The position numbers and the translations under genes were made by a program. From Acidovorax sp. SRB_14 (lineage in GTDB: Bacteria; Pseudomonadota; Gammaproteobacteria; Burkholderiales; Burkholderiaceae_C): a DNA stretch of 56,285 nt. Shown here one piece after another: positions 8,833 through 18,649 of this stretch (within the stretch, counting starts at the first letter, position 1; each line of letters starts with the position of its first letter). Under the pieces are notes generated by a model. The model was given only the letters and a program-made list of their open reading frames with translations. It was not told the DNA's origin and made no database searches. The stretch is from the NCBI RefSeq assembly GCF_012932145.1, contig NZ_MWOK01000019.1, positions 1 to 56,285 of the forward strand. Direction: 5' to 3'.

Positions 8833-10017
8833 TCAACGCGTATTGCGGACCGGGATCTGCATCTCTTCGGGCTTGATCTCGCGCACCAGCTCGGGCACGC
8901 CCCAGGCAAAGGCCGGGTCCACCTTGATCTTGAAGTGGTACATGCTTTGCAGGGCCTGGTGGTCTTCCTTGCGGAAGGTCATCTTGCCCTTGGGCGTGTC
9001 GAAGCTCATGCCTTCCATCGTCTTGATGAGCTTGTTGGTGTTGGTGTCGCCGCCCGTGGCCTTGAGCGCGGTGACCAGCGCCATGGCCGAGCTGAAGCCG
9101 CCGGCCGTGAAGAAGTCCGGCGGTGCCTTGAACTGCTTGTAGTGCGCGGCCACCAGGGCCTCGTTCACCGGGTTCTTGGGAATGCCGAAGTAGTAGTAGG
9201 TGGCGCCTTCCATGCCTGGGAAGTTCTTGAAGCTGGCCATGGCGGGCAGGATGTTGCCGCCGGTGGCAATCTCGATGCCATAGCGCTTCAAGTCCATGTC
9301 GGCGATCTTGAACGGGTTGCCGGCGCCGGCCCAGACAATCCAGATGATCTTGCGGCCCGGCTGGTCCTTGAGCTTGTCGATCAGGCGCTGCGCCCCGGCG
9401 GTGAAGTCGGTGGTGTTGGTGGGTAGGTATTCCTCGTGCACCAGCTTGGCGTTCTTGATGGCGTCCTTGAAGGCCTTCACGCCATCGCGGCCAAAGGCAT
9501 AGTCCTGCGCCAGCGTGGCGATGGTCACGCCCGGCTTGTCGATGGCGACGGCGTTGGAGATCGCGTCCTGGCTGCTGTTGCGGCCGGTGCGGAAGATGTA
9601 CTTGTTCCACTTATCACCGGTGATCGCGTCGGCCACGGCGGGCTCGACCAGCAGGATCTTCTTGTACTCCTCGGCCACGGGCAGCATCGCCAGCGCCACG
9701 CCGGACGAGGTGGGCCCCACGGCGATGTCGGCCTTGTCGTCCGAATAGGCGGCCGCCAGCAGGCTCTTGCCCAGGTCGGGCTTGCCTTGGTCGTCCTTCT
9801 CGATCACAACGATCTTCTTGCCATTGACCGCCATGGAGCCGCCCGTGGCGTAGTCCAGGCCCATCATCAGGCCGGTCTGGGTCTGCTTGCCATAGGCCTC
9901 GAGCGGTCCGGTCTTGCTGTAGATGTGGGCAATGCGGATTTCGTTGGACTGGGCCAGGGCCGGTGCCGAAAGCGTGGCGGCCAAAGCGGCCAGTGCGACC
10001 AGAGTGCGACGTTGCAT
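8833..10017 (-). CDS. Liv-type ABC transporter periplasmic substrate-binding protein (first gene of the operon)
   Basis: A 394-residue type-I periplasmic binding protein. Start MQRRTLVALAALAATL is followed by a Sec signal peptide with cleavage after APALA near residue 20. Mature sequence begins QSNEIRIAHIYSKTGPLEAYG, typical of HAAT-family receptors. Later regions GPTSSGVALAMLPVAEEYKK and LPTNTTDFTAGAQRL are standard lobe segments. An in-frame ATG lies further upstream, but AGGAGG (10 bp before 10017) and the signal peptide fix this start. It is promoter-proximal: a sigma-54-type promoter ends ~35 bp upstream. It delivers ligand to LivHMGF; a 3-hydroxybutyrate-related ligand is an inference from the downstream oligomer hydrolase. 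Confidence 0.9.
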   Translation of the reverse strand: MQRRTLVALAALAATLSAPALAQSNEIRIAHIYSKTGPLEAYGKQTQTGLMMGLDYATGGSMAVNGKKIVVIEKDDQGKPDLGKSLLAAAYSDDKADIAVGPTSSGVALAMLPVAEEYKKILLVEPAVADAITGDKWNKYIFRTGRNSSQDAISNAVAIDKPGVTIATLAQDYAFGRDGVKAFKDAIKNAKLVHEEYLPTNTTDFTAGAQRLIDKLKDQPGRKIIWIVWAGAGNPFKIADMDLKRYGIEIATGGNILPAMASFKNFPGMEGATYYYFGIPKNPVNEALVAAHYKQFKAPPDFFTAGGFSSAMALVTALKATGGDTNTNKLIKTMEGMSFDTPKGKMTFRKEDHQALQSMYHFKIKVDPAFAWGVPELVREIKPEEMQIPVRNTR

Positions 10018-10050
10018 GGGAAATGCCTCCTGTTGTGATGCCTGAACATC

Positions 10051-10065
10051 GCACAGTTCGTGCCA
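10051..10065 (-). promoter_or_regulatory. Sigma-54 (-24/-12) promoter of the liv/3HB-oligomer hydrolase operon
   Basis: On the minus strand the sequence is TGGCACGAACTGTGC. It matches the consensus TGGCACG-N4-TTGC at every defined position except one T to G in the -12 element. GG and GC have the exact required spacing. Transcription would start near 10038-10042, giving a ~22-25 nt leader containing AGGAGG before the ATG at 10017. The next gene upstream encodes a sigma-54 activator, which supports the call. Confidence 0.8.
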
Positions 10066-10099
10066 GCGGCGCAAGTGCTTGATGGGATGGGGAATTCAT

Positions 10100-10133
10100 T
10101 TCCACGGCGTGGAATTTGCCTGAATTTCAGACA
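10100..10133. promoter_or_regulatory. Candidate upstream activator/operator sites between the sigma-54 promoter and regulator gene
   Basis: A perfect 7+1+7 palindrome TTCCACG-G-CGTGGAA spans 10100-10114, and a second smaller one CTGAA-T-TTCAG spans 10120-10130. TTTCAGACA also occurs twice in direct orientation (10125-10133 and 10149-10157). The palindrome lies ~60-75 bp upstream of the predicted transcription start, slightly close but acceptable for an enhancer-binding protein site. Which of these is bound is unknown. Confidence 0.4.
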
Positions 10134-10169
10134 CCCCAAATGGCTACTTTTCAGACAGCCGTGCAGTTC

Positions 10170-11693
<1,524 letters not shown>

Positions 11694-11713
11694 GCGCCAG
11701 CGCTGCCTTACGC

Positions 11714-11777
11714 TACCAAAAAAAGAGCTGCCAGCGCTTATGCGATAAGCGCTGGCAGCCCATTTGGCTTGAAATTC
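11714..11777. repeat. Interspersed ~60-bp inverted repeat, copy forming the tctA terminator
   Basis: Reverse complement reads TTTCAAGCCAAATGGGCTGC, then CAGCGCTTAT-CGC-ATAAGCGCTG and GCAGC before poly-T. It shares its left end with the translated copy in tctD (TTCAAGCCAAATCGGGCTCC). Confidence 0.75.
11718..11759 (-). terminator. Rho-independent terminator of tctCBA, formed from an interspersed repeat copy
   Basis: A perfect 15-bp stem (11727-11741 with 11745-11759, 3-nt loop) is followed on the minus strand by TC and a run of seven T (11718-11724). It lies 22 bp beyond the tctA stop and just before the sigma-54 regulator gene. It would separate the two transcription units. The hairpin is itself a copy of the repeat family. 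Confidence 0.8.
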
Positions 11778-11780
11778 GGC

Positions 11781-13292
11781 TCAGGCGGCCACGGGCCCGG
11801 GGCGGCGCTTTTGCATCCAGCGCATGGCACGCGGCAGCACCAGCACGGCCAGCACCAGCACCAGCACCGTGAGCGACATCGGACGCGTGACGAAGATCGA
11901 CCAGCTGCCTTCGCCAATCGAGACGGCGTTGCGCATCTGTGCTTCGGCCAGCGGCCCCAGGATCATGCCGACCACCACCGGGGCGGTGGGAAAGTCAAAG
12001 CGCCGCATCAGCACGCCCAGCAGGCCGATGCCGTAGAGCAGGAACAGGTCGAACGTGCTTTGGCGCATGCCATAGGCGCCCACCGTGGCGAAGATCAGGA
12101 TGCCCGCATACAGCTGCGGCTTGGGGATCTTGAGCAGCTTGACCCACAGGCCGACCAGGGGCAGGTTGAGCACCAGCAGCATCAGGTTGCCGATGTAGAG
12201 CGAAGCGATCAGCGCCCACACCAGCGTGGCCGATGTGGTGAACAGCTGCGGCCCGGGGTTGATGCCGTAGTTCTGGAATGCGCCCAGCAGCACGGCCGTG
12301 GTGTTCGAGGTCGGAATGCCCAGCGTGAGCAGCGGAATCAGGGCCGCGGTGACGGTGGCGTTGTTGGCGGCCTCGGGGCCGGCGACGCCTTCAATGGCGC
12401 CCTGTGCGCCGAACTCGGCCTGGTCCTCGCCCTTGGCGAGCTTCTTTTCGACGGCGTAGCTCAGGAAGGTCGGAATCTCGGTGCCGCCGGCCGGGATGCA
12501 GCCGAAAGGCGCGCCGATCGCCGTGCCGCGCAGCCAGGCCGGGACGGAGCGCTTCCAGTCGCGCCGCGTCATGTGCACGCGGCCCATGCGGTTGCGCGAC
12601 TCGACCACCCGGCCCTCGTACATCGCGGCGTACAGCACCTCGGCCACGGCAAACAGCCCCACTGCCACCAGCACGATGTCGATGCCGTCGAGCAGCTCGG
12701 ACTTGCCGCCGGTGTAGCGTGCGGCGCCCGAGATCTGGTCCATGCCGATGCAGCCGGCAGCCAGGCCGATGAACAGCGCCGTCATGCCGCGCACCGTGCT
12801 CTTGCCCAGCACTGCGCTCACGGTGGTGAAGGCCAGCACCATCAGCATGAAGTACTCGGGTGGCCCGAGGCGCACGGCGAAGTCGGCGACGAAAGGCGCA
12901 AACAGGGTCACGATCACCGTCGCGATGGTGCCGGCCACGAACGAGCCGATGGCCGAGGTGGCTAGCGCGGCACCCGCGCGTCCGCTCTTGGCCATCTTGT
13001 TGCCCTCCATGGCCGTGACCATGCTGGCGGTCTCGCCCGGGGTGTTGAGCAGGATCGAGGTGGTCGAGCCGCCGTACATCGCGCCGTAATAGATGCCGGC
13101 AAAAAAGATCATCGAGGCCGTGATCTCGACCTTGGCCGTGATCGGCAGCAGCATGGCCACGGCCACGGCCGGTCCGATGCCCGGCAGCACGCCCACGGCC
13201 GTGCCCAGCGCGCAGCCGAACAGCGCCCAGAGCAGGTTGGCCGGCGTGGCGGCGGTGGCAAAGCCCGCCATCAGTGCGTCAAATATTTCCAT
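11781..13292 (-). CDS. tctA: Tripartite tricarboxylate transporter large permease TctA
   Basis: A 503-residue membrane protein with ~11-12 hydrophobic segments and the TctA signatures: [17 protein letters not shown] near residue 30, [20 protein letters not shown] near residue 75, and the repeat-half counterpart [17 protein letters not shown] near residue 260. It is the large channel subunit of a secondary transporter working with the TctC receptor and TctB. The start at 13292 ([10 protein letters not shown]) overlaps the tctB stop by one base (TGATG). Substrate is probably a di/tricarboxylate such as citrate, judged only from family and the neighbouring TctDE-like regulators. Confidence 0.93.
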   Translation of the reverse strand: MEIFDALMAGFATAATPANLLWALFGCALGTAVGVLPGIGPAVAVAMLLPITAKVEITASMIFFAGIYYGAMYGGSTTSILLNTPGETASMVTAMEGNKMAKSGRAGAALATSAIGSFVAGTIATVIVTLFAPFVADFAVRLGPPEYFMLMVLAFTTVSAVLGKSTVRGMTALFIGLAAGCIGMDQISGAARYTGGKSELLDGIDIVLVAVGLFAVAEVLYAAMYEGRVVESRNRMGRVHMTRRDWKRSVPAWLRGTAIGAPFGCIPAGGTEIPTFLSYAVEKKLAKGEDQAEFGAQGAIEGVAGPEAANNATVTAALIPLLTLGIPTSNTTAVLLGAFQNYGINPGPQLFTTSATLVWALIASLYIGNLMLLVLNLPLVGLWVKLLKIPKPQLYAGILIFATVGAYGMRQSTFDLFLLYGIGLLGVLMRRFDFPTAPVVVGMILGPLAEAQMRNAVSIGEGSWSIFVTRPMSLTVLVLVLAVLVLPRAMRWMQKRRPGPVAA

Positions 13293-13840
13293 CACAGCCA
13301 CCCTGTCTGTGTGAGCCCTGGCAGGTTGATGGCCAGGAACTGCGTGAAAACCCAAAAGACCGGCGCCGAGATCAGCACACCGGTCACCACATCGACCCCC
13401 CAGGTGCGGGCGCTGCCTCCGCCCTGCCCCGCCGCGCGGCGCAGGCCCTGCACCGCCAGCAGGTAGCACAGCGTGCAGCTGACGATGAAGCCCAGCGTGG
13501 TGATCAGGGCGGCGTTGAGCAGCAGGCCCGCGGACACCCAGACGAGCGCTGGCACGTTGGCGCGCGCCGCGCCGCTGGGCTCGTCCATGGCGCGAAAGCC
13601 CCCGGACAGCGCCTCCCACAGCAGCAGCGCGCCGCACACTGCCAGCACGCCCGCCACCAGCCACGGCAGGAAATTGGGCCCCACGCCGCCATAGCCGGCG
13701 TTCGACGGAATGTCGAGCGCGCCCAGGGCCAGAGCGGCGGCGGTCAGCAGCACCGCGGCGCCCACCACGGCCTGCGTGCGCGTGGCCGGCACGACCGACG
13801 GCGCAGCGGAAAGGGACGGAGAAATGAGGTGATCAGACAT
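13292..13840 (-). CDS. tctB: Tripartite tricarboxylate transporter small subunit TctB
   Basis: A 182-residue protein with four hydrophobic segments, the usual size and topology of TctB. Start MSDHLISPSLS at 13840 is chosen because the upstream open sequence is GC-biased noise. The motif GGVGPNFLPWLVAGVLAV is typical. It overlaps tctA by one base, so the two permease subunits are translationally coupled. It lies 185 bp from tctC, a gap containing a strong hairpin and an A/T-rich tract. Confidence 0.88.
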   Translation of the reverse strand: MSDHLISPSLSAAPSVVPATRTQAVVGAAVLLTAAALALGALDIPSNAGYGGVGPNFLPWLVAGVLAVCGALLLWEALSGGFRAMDEPSGAARANVPALVWVSAGLLLNAALITTLGFIVSCTLCYLLAVQGLRRAAGQGGGSARTWGVDVVTGVLISAPVFWVFTQFLAINLPGLTQTGWL

Positions 13841-14025
13841 GCTGAATCCTGTGCAAAGCCCGGGCGTCGGGGCCCGGAGAGCGACCACACCGCGGCGCCG
13901 CCATGGCACCGGCGGCGCGCGCGAAAAAAAAGAAAAAGGGGAGCCCCAGAAGAACGCGATGCCGGTGCAGCCACCGGACGGCGCCGCCACGGCGCGCAAC
14001 ACGCTGCGCGCCGTGGCTTGAGCCC
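13841..14025 (-). other. tctC-tctB intergenic region with hairpin and oligo-T tract
   Basis: A perfect 10-bp stem (CACGGCGCGC at 13988-13997 with 14006-14015, 8-nt loop) lies 10 bp beyond the tctC stop. Further down on the minus strand comes a T-rich tract (complement of 13923-13937). The hairpin is not directly followed by T, so it is not a canonical terminator. It could stabilise the tctC message end or give partial termination, leaving the receptor more abundant than the permease. That is an inference. Confidence 0.4.
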
Positions 14026-14985
14026 TCAGACCATGCCGGCCTTGACCATGGTGGCGCGCAGGCTGGCGAACTCGTTGTCGACAAAGTTGCCGAATTCGTC
14101 GCCGGCCATCCAGGCCGGGGTCCAGCCGTTCTTCTGCAGCGCCTCGGCCCAGGATGGGCTCTTGACGGCTTTTGCGACGCGGTCAATCAGCGACTTGCGC
14201 TGCTCTGCCGAGATGCCGGGCGCGCCGTAGACGCCGCGCCAGTTGCCGATTTCCACGTTGACGCCCTGCTCTTTCAGGGTCGGCACGTTGATGCCCTTGA
14301 GGCGCTGGTTCGATGTCACGCCGATCGGCTTCATCTTGCCGCTGGCAATGTATTCGGCGAACTCGCTGTAGCCACTGCCGCCAATGGTCACGTTGTTGCC
14401 CAGGATGGCGGCAATCGCCTCGCCGCCTCCGCGGAACGCCACGTAGTTGATCTTGGCCGGGTCCACCCCGACCTCGCGCGCCAGCATGGCGGCGGCAATG
14501 TGTTCGGTCGAGCCGCGCGAGCCGCCCCCCCACTTCACGCTGCCGGGGTCCTTCTTGAGCTGGGCGATCACCTCGGCCATGCTCTTGTAAGGGGAATCTG
14601 CGGGCAGCACGAACACGTTGTATTCGCTCGTCAGGCGCGCGATCGGCGTGACCTGCGAGAGGTTGACCGGCGGCTTGCCCGTAATGATGCCGCCCAGCAT
14701 CACCGCGCCCATCACCATCAGCGCGTTCGGGTCGCCCTTGCTGCCGTTGACGAACTGCGCCAGGCCGATCGCGCCGGCCGCGCCGCCCTTGTTGTCGTAG
14801 GTGACCGACGAGGCCGCACCCGAATCGAGCAGGGCTTTGCCGAGCGCGCGACCGGTGGAATCCCAGCCGCCGCCGGGGTTGGCCGGCAGCATCATCTTGA
14901 TGGCGCTGGCGGTTTGCGCCGAAACCGGCAGCGCGCCCGCGGCGGCGAGGGCGGCAAGGGATTTGAGAAAGGTATCGCGACGCAT
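14026..14985 (-). CDS. tctC: Tripartite tricarboxylate transporter receptor TctC (Bug family)
   Basis: A 319-residue periplasmic receptor of the Bug/TctC family. Start MRRDTFLKSLAALAAAGALP has a signal peptide with cleavage after VSA/QTA near residues 23-27. Mature features are MLPANPGGGWDSTGRALG (the ligand-loop GGWD variant) and YDNKGGAAGAIGLAQF, both standard. AGGAGA precedes the ATG at 14985. It is the first gene of tctCBA, divergent from tctDE with a 130-bp shared promoter region. It binds the carboxylate ligand in the periplasm and delivers it to TctAB. Confidence 0.92.
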   Translation of the reverse strand: MRRDTFLKSLAALAAAGALPVSAQTASAIKMMLPANPGGGWDSTGRALGKALLDSGAASSVTYDNKGGAAGAIGLAQFVNGSKGDPNALMVMGAVMLGGIITGKPPVNLSQVTPIARLTSEYNVFVLPADSPYKSMAEVIAQLKKDPGSVKWGGGSRGSTEHIAAAMLAREVGVDPAKINYVAFRGGGEAIAAILGNNVTIGGSGYSEFAEYIASGKMKPIGVTSNQRLKGINVPTLKEQGVNVEIGNWRGVYGAPGISAEQRKSLIDRVAKAVKSPSWAEALQKNGWTPAWMAGDEFGNFVDNEFASLRATMVKAGMV

Positions 14986-15115
14986 GGCTGTCTCCTTGTA
15001 GGGGTTGGCGAACTTTCCGATGATGGGGGCGCATCCTGTCAATCGGCTGTCCGCACGCTCAGGGAAAACACCCATGCGATGGCCCCGGCGCGGCGGTGCT
15101 AAGGTGCCGCCCACC

Positions 15116-15802
15116 ATGCAATTGCTCCTCGTTGAAGACGACCCCACCATGCAGGCCACGCTGCAGCGCGCCCTGGCACGCCGCGGCATGGAAGTGACCG
15201 CCGTGGGCGACGGCCGCAGCGCGCTCGCCCGCTGGAGCGACCTGGCCCCCGACGCCGTCGTGCTCGACCTGACGCTGCCCGGCCTGGACGGCCTGCAGGT
15301 GCTGGAGCAGGCCCGCGCGCGCGGCCTGCGCACGCCGGTGCTGATCCTGACCGCGCGCGGCACCGTCGGCGACCGGGTGCTGGGCCTCAACGCCGGCGCC
15401 GACGACTACCTGCCCAAGCCTTTCGACCTCGACGAGCTCGAGGCGCGGCTGCGCGCGCTGCAGCGCCGCAGCCACGACCCGGTTCAAGCCAAATCGGGCT
15501 CCAGCGCAATACAGATGGGCGCTATACGCTATGAAAAAGAGAGTGGCGCGATCTACCTGAACGGCGCCATCATGGAACTGACGCCGCGCGAGCTGGCCCT
15601 CATGCATGCGCTGCTGGCGCAGCCCGGCCACGCCGTGGCCAAGGAGCGGCTGTATGGGCTGGTCTTCCCGGGCCAGCTCGACGTGCAATACGAAGCCATC
15701 GAAGTGGTGGTGTACCGCCTGCGCAAAAAGCTTGCCGGCACGGGCCTGACGCTGATGACGCTGCGCGGCCTGGGCTACCTGCTCAAGACCGACACCGCAT
15801 GA
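15116..15802 (+). CDS. tctD: OmpR/TctD-family response regulator
   Basis: A 228-residue two-component regulator. The receiver domain (residues 1-115) has acidic pair EDD (7-9), phospho-acceptor Asp in VVLDLTLPG near residue 51, Thr in LTARG near 79 and Lys in YLPKPFD near 101. The C-terminal OmpR-type winged helix runs from ~residue 140 (LTPRELALMHALL; VVVYRLRKKL). Divergence from tctCBA and overlap with the kinase gene (ATGA) make it the likely TctD controlling tctCBA. The linker at residues ~123-142 is encoded by DNA matching the interspersed repeat. The start at 15116 is set by the conserved MQLLLVEDD; upstream in-frame ATGs lie in the promoter region. Confidence 0.9.
   Translation: MQLLLVEDDPTMQATLQRALARRGMEVTAVGDGRSALARWSDLAPDAVVLDLTLPGLDGLQVLEQARARGLRTPVLILTARGTVGDRVLGLNAGADDYLPKPFDLDELEARLRALQRRSHDPVQAKSGSSAIQMGAIRYEKESGAIYLNGAIMELTPRELALMHALLAQPGHAVAKERLYGLVFPGQLDVQYEAIEVVVYRLRKKLAGTGLTLMTLRGLGYLLKTDTA
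15483..15543 (+). repeat. Interspersed repeat copy inside the tctD coding sequence
   Basis: Begins TTCAAGCCAAATCGGGCTCC, matching the left end of the intergenic copy at 11714-11777, continues AGCGC...GGCGCTATACGCTAT and ends GAAAAAGAG. It encodes the receiver/winged-helix linker without breaking the frame. Confidence 0.65.
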
Positions 15803-17274
15803 GCGCCTCTGCTGCCACGCCGCGCCAGCACCGGGTGCGCGCCCTGTCGCTGCGCGGGCAGCTGCTGTTGGGCATCCTGCTGCCGGTGCTGCTGTTCATT
15901 GCGTTCAACACCTTCAGCCTGTACCGGCAGACGCTGGCCTCGCTGCACACCGCCTACGACCGCACTCTGCTGGCCTCGGCTAAGAGCATCAGCGAGCAGC
16001 TGGACGTGAGCGGCTACGACGAAGCCGCCACGCTGTACGCCACCGTGCCGTATTCGGCGCTCGAAGCCTTCGAGGCCGACAACCAGAGCCACATGTTCTA
16101 CCGCGTCTCCACATTGCAAGGCGCGCTGGTCTCGGGCTACGCCGACCTGCCCGTGTGGCACGGCCGCATTCCCCAGCGGCCTCCGTATGCGGCGTTGGTG
16201 GACTTCTACGACGACCACTTCCAGGGCCGCAAGGTGCGCGTGGCCGTGCTGCTGCAGCCCGTGGCCACCGCCTCGGGGCGCGGCATGGCCGTGGTCCAGG
16301 TGGCGGAAACGCTGGAGGTGCGCGAAACCCTGGCCCTGCAGATCCTGTGGAACACCCTGGTGCGCCAGGCGCTGCTGGTGGCCGTGGTCGCCCTCACCGT
16401 GGTGGCCGTGGTGCAGCGCGCCACGCGCCCGGTGCGCCAGCTCAGCGCCGCCCTGCAGGCGCGCCCGGAAGGTGACCTGAGCCCCATCGCCACGGCCTCG
16501 GCGCCGCGCGAACTGCAATCGCTGGTCGATGCCACCAACCAGGTCATGCGCCGCCTGCAGCACCTCCTGCAGCACCAGAAGCGCTTCGTGCGCGACACCG
16601 CGCACCAGCTGCGCACGCCCCTGGCGGTGCTCAAGACACAGGTCCAGTCGGCGCTGCGCGGCGATGCGCCGCCGCTGCAGGCCCTGCAGGAGATCGAGGG
16701 CACGGTGGACCGCGCCACCCAGTTGGCCAACCAGATGCTGGCACTGGCCAAGGTCGAGCAATTGCGCCAGCAGGCACCGCCGCCTGTCGCGCGCTTTGAA
16801 GAGGTGCTGCGCGCCGTGGCGCTGGAGCTGTCGCCGCTGATCGCACACAAAGACCTCGACTTCGGCATCCACACCGACGCAGCCCCCGTGCGTGCGCACG
16901 AGTGGATGCTGCGCGAGCTGGCGCGCAACCTGCTGCACAACGCCGTGCGCCACGCGCCGCAGGCCAGCGTGCTGGGCGTGGAGCTGCGCAGCGACGGCCG
17001 CCATGTGGTGCTCACCGTGGCCGACCAGGGCCTCGGCATCGACAGCGAACTGGCCGCGCGCCTCTACCAGCCGTTTTCGGCCGGCGACGTGCGCACCGGC
17101 TCGGGCCTGGGACTGGCCATCTGCCAGGAGATCGTGCAGGCGCTGGGCGGCAGCATCGCCCTCACCAACCGCCAGCATGCGCGGCGCACCGTCGGGCTCG
17201 ACGCCGTGGTCGTGTTGCCGCAGGCTGCGCCCGAACCGGCAGCGCACGCCGCGCCAGGCGGCGCGGCACAATAG
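15799..17274 (+). CDS. tctE: Sensor histidine kinase TctE
   Basis: A 491-residue membrane kinase. TM1 is ~residues 20-42 (LLGILLPVLLFIAFNTF), a periplasmic 2CSK_N-type sensing region spans ~43-185, TM2 is ~190-210 (LLVAVVALTVVAVV), then a HAMP-like linker. The H-box is RDTAHQLRTPLAVLKTQ near residue 270; the N-box is ARNLLHNAVRH near 375; G-boxes are DQGLGID and GSGLGLAICQEIV. Its start overlaps the tctD stop (ATGA). It probably senses the carboxylate carried by TctC and phosphorylates TctD. Confidence 0.92.
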   Translation: MSASAATPRQHRVRALSLRGQLLLGILLPVLLFIAFNTFSLYRQTLASLHTAYDRTLLASAKSISEQLDVSGYDEAATLYATVPYSALEAFEADNQSHMFYRVSTLQGALVSGYADLPVWHGRIPQRPPYAALVDFYDDHFQGRKVRVAVLLQPVATASGRGMAVVQVAETLEVRETLALQILWNTLVRQALLVAVVALTVVAVVQRATRPVRQLSAALQARPEGDLSPIATASAPRELQSLVDATNQVMRRLQHLLQHQKRFVRDTAHQLRTPLAVLKTQVQSALRGDAPPLQALQEIEGTVDRATQLANQMLALAKVEQLRQQAPPPVARFEEVLRAVALELSPLIAHKDLDFGIHTDAAPVRAHEWMLRELARNLLHNAVRHAPQASVLGVELRSDGRHVVLTVADQGLGIDSELAARLYQPFSAGDVRTGSGLGLAICQEIVQALGGSIALTNRQHARRTVGLDAVVVLPQAAPEPAAHAAPGGAAQ

Positions 17275-17279
17275 GTGCC

Positions 17280-17705
17280 ATGGACAGCCCCGACACCCTG
17301 CGCATTGACAAGTGGCTGTGGTGCGCGCGCTTTTTCAAGACCCGCAGCCTGGCGACGGAAGAAATCGCCAGGGGGCGCATCAGTGTCAACGGCCAGACCG
17401 CCAAGGCCTCGCGCGAGGTGCGCGCAGGCGACACCGTGGCCCTGCGCCATGGCAAGGTGCCGCGCACCGTGGTCGTGCGCGGCCTGGCCCGCACGCGCGG
17501 CCCCGCGCCCGTGGCGCAGCAGCTCTACGAAGAAACCGCCGAGAGCATCAGCGCACGCGAAAAGGCCGCCGAGCAGCGCCGCCTGTCCCCCGAGCCCGCC
17601 GCGGCATTGCAGGAAGGCCGCCCGACCAAACGCGACCGCCGCGACATCGACCGCGCCCGCGACTGGGGCAGCCGCTGGAGCGCATCGGTGGACGACGCAG
17701 ACTGA
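17280..17705 (+). CDS. hslR: S4-domain RNA-binding protein, Hsp15 (HslR)-like
   Basis: A 141-residue protein with an N-terminal S4 domain (LRIDKWLWCARFFKTRSLA, then GRISVNGQTAKASREVRAGD). It ends in a basic, charged tail (RPTKRDRRDIDRARDW) as in Hsp15, which binds stalled 50S subunits carrying nascent chains. Length matches the family. It starts 5 bp after tctE and may be transcribed with it. The ATG at 17280 gives the conserved S4 start. Confidence 0.88.
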   Translation: MDSPDTLRIDKWLWCARFFKTRSLATEEIARGRISVNGQTAKASREVRAGDTVALRHGKVPRTVVVRGLARTRGPAPVAQQLYEETAESISAREKAAEQRRLSPEPAAALQEGRPTKRDRRDIDRARDWGSRWSASVDDAD

Positions 17706-18388
17706 CGCGCGGCGTCGGCCCACCCCCGCCAGGCTACGCCAACACTCCACGGATGTCAGAACAAAACGACCCCTAGTGATCGGATCATTGGGATGTTGTT
17801 GGGCGAGACGATGTGAATCGAACCCATGACGCCGGAAGCCCGGTGTGGTGAATCCGCGAGCGGGCGACATCGGAAGGCCGTTGTAAGCCTTGCCACATAA
17901 CATGCCGTCACAACAACGGAGGCGGCATGCAAACCACCATCACCATCGTCGCTTTGCCGGCCGCTCGAAGCAGGCAACTCCTTCGACCAAGCCAGCCAAC
18001 GGAAGGAGTGTCTGCAGGCAGCAAAACAACCTGAGCGACTTGTCGGCAGAGCCAACGCAGGCGCCACCTCCAGCTGTGCTCCGCACGCGGTCTCTGCAGC
18101 GCCATCGCACTCCGCAGCCCGACGTGCGGCCGCCACAAGAAGCTCTGGCGTAATCTGCTGCGCCGGTCTCAGAGGTGGAACAACATACACCATCACCGCC
18201 AGTGGGCGGTTGCTAAACGCTGCGGCTCTTCAAAGATCGGGCCGCTGAGGGCTGCTGTCCAGCCAGGCACGCATCGCTCTGGCCCGGCGCAGGGGTGGCT
18301 GCCGCCGTGCCCCCGCTTTGATCGGGGCTTTTATTGCATGGCCCCCGGGGCCACGCCAAAATCAATTGTGGCCAAACAGGAGGCATGC
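17706..18388. other. 683-bp stretch with no supportable gene
   Basis: No reading frame here has recognisable protein content on either strand. Short open frames such as 17756-18196 minus look like noise. An ATG with GGAGG upstream at 17927 (MQTTITIVAL...) runs only 35 codons. The base pattern is less codon-like than the flanks, so this may be a decayed mobile or horizontally acquired segment between hslR and the small gene at 18389. A possible terminator lies at 18310-18335. Confidence 0.5.
18310..18335 (+). terminator. Possible Rho-independent terminator
   Basis: CCCCG (18311-18315) pairs with CGGGG (18323-18327) across a 7-nt loop and is followed by CTTTTATT. The stem is short. It would end plus-strand transcription before the small gene at 18389. 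Confidence 0.4.
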
Positions 18389-18649
18389 ATGTCAATCGAG
18401 TACCTGCAGCAGCTGGCCTCGGACGGGACGTTCCCCGTTGACGTGACCGACGAGGCCAAGATCGACACCCTGCGCATCTTGAAAGCGGCCGGCATGGTCG
18501 AGGTGCAGCTTCCAGATGGCGACCGCAGCCATGCATGCGTTCATGCCATCACAGGCAAAGGCCGCGCAGCCATGTTGGCGGAGATTGCGAACCAGGTCAT
18601 TGCCCGGCGCAGCGCTGACGTGGAGTCGGCCTTGCGAATCCGCGTGTAG
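18389..18649 (+). CDS. Small conserved-looking hypothetical protein
   Basis: An 86-residue protein, MSIEYLQQLASDG..., with CAGGAGG 6 bp before the ATG. It is mostly alpha-helical by composition, with KIDTLRILKAAGMVEVQL and VHAITGKGRAAM resembling a small winged-helix fold (helix, recognition-like helix, beta wing). I do not recognise a family. Upstream is the gene-poor stretch and downstream is tRNA-Ser, so it may be a remnant of an integrated segment. The good Shine-Dalgarno sequence supports expression. Confidence 0.65.
   Translation: MSIEYLQQLASDGTFPVDVTDEAKIDTLRILKAAGMVEVQLPDGDRSHACVHAITGKGRAAMLAEIANQVIARRSADVESALRIRV

Noticed and set aside
8833-10074. Longer receptor start at 10074
   Set aside because: It would include the sigma-54 promoter and ribosome-binding site in the coding region and bury the signal peptide; 10017 is better.
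17927-18034. ATG with good ribosome site reading MQTTITIV, considered as the start of an IS110-type transposase
   Set aside because: Only the first few residues resemble that family; the frame ends after 35 codons and no further transposase motif or terminal repeat is visible.
17756-18196. 146-codon minus-strand open frame in the gene-poor region
   Set aside because: No ribosome site, no recognisable domain, and a composition like random GC-rich sequence.
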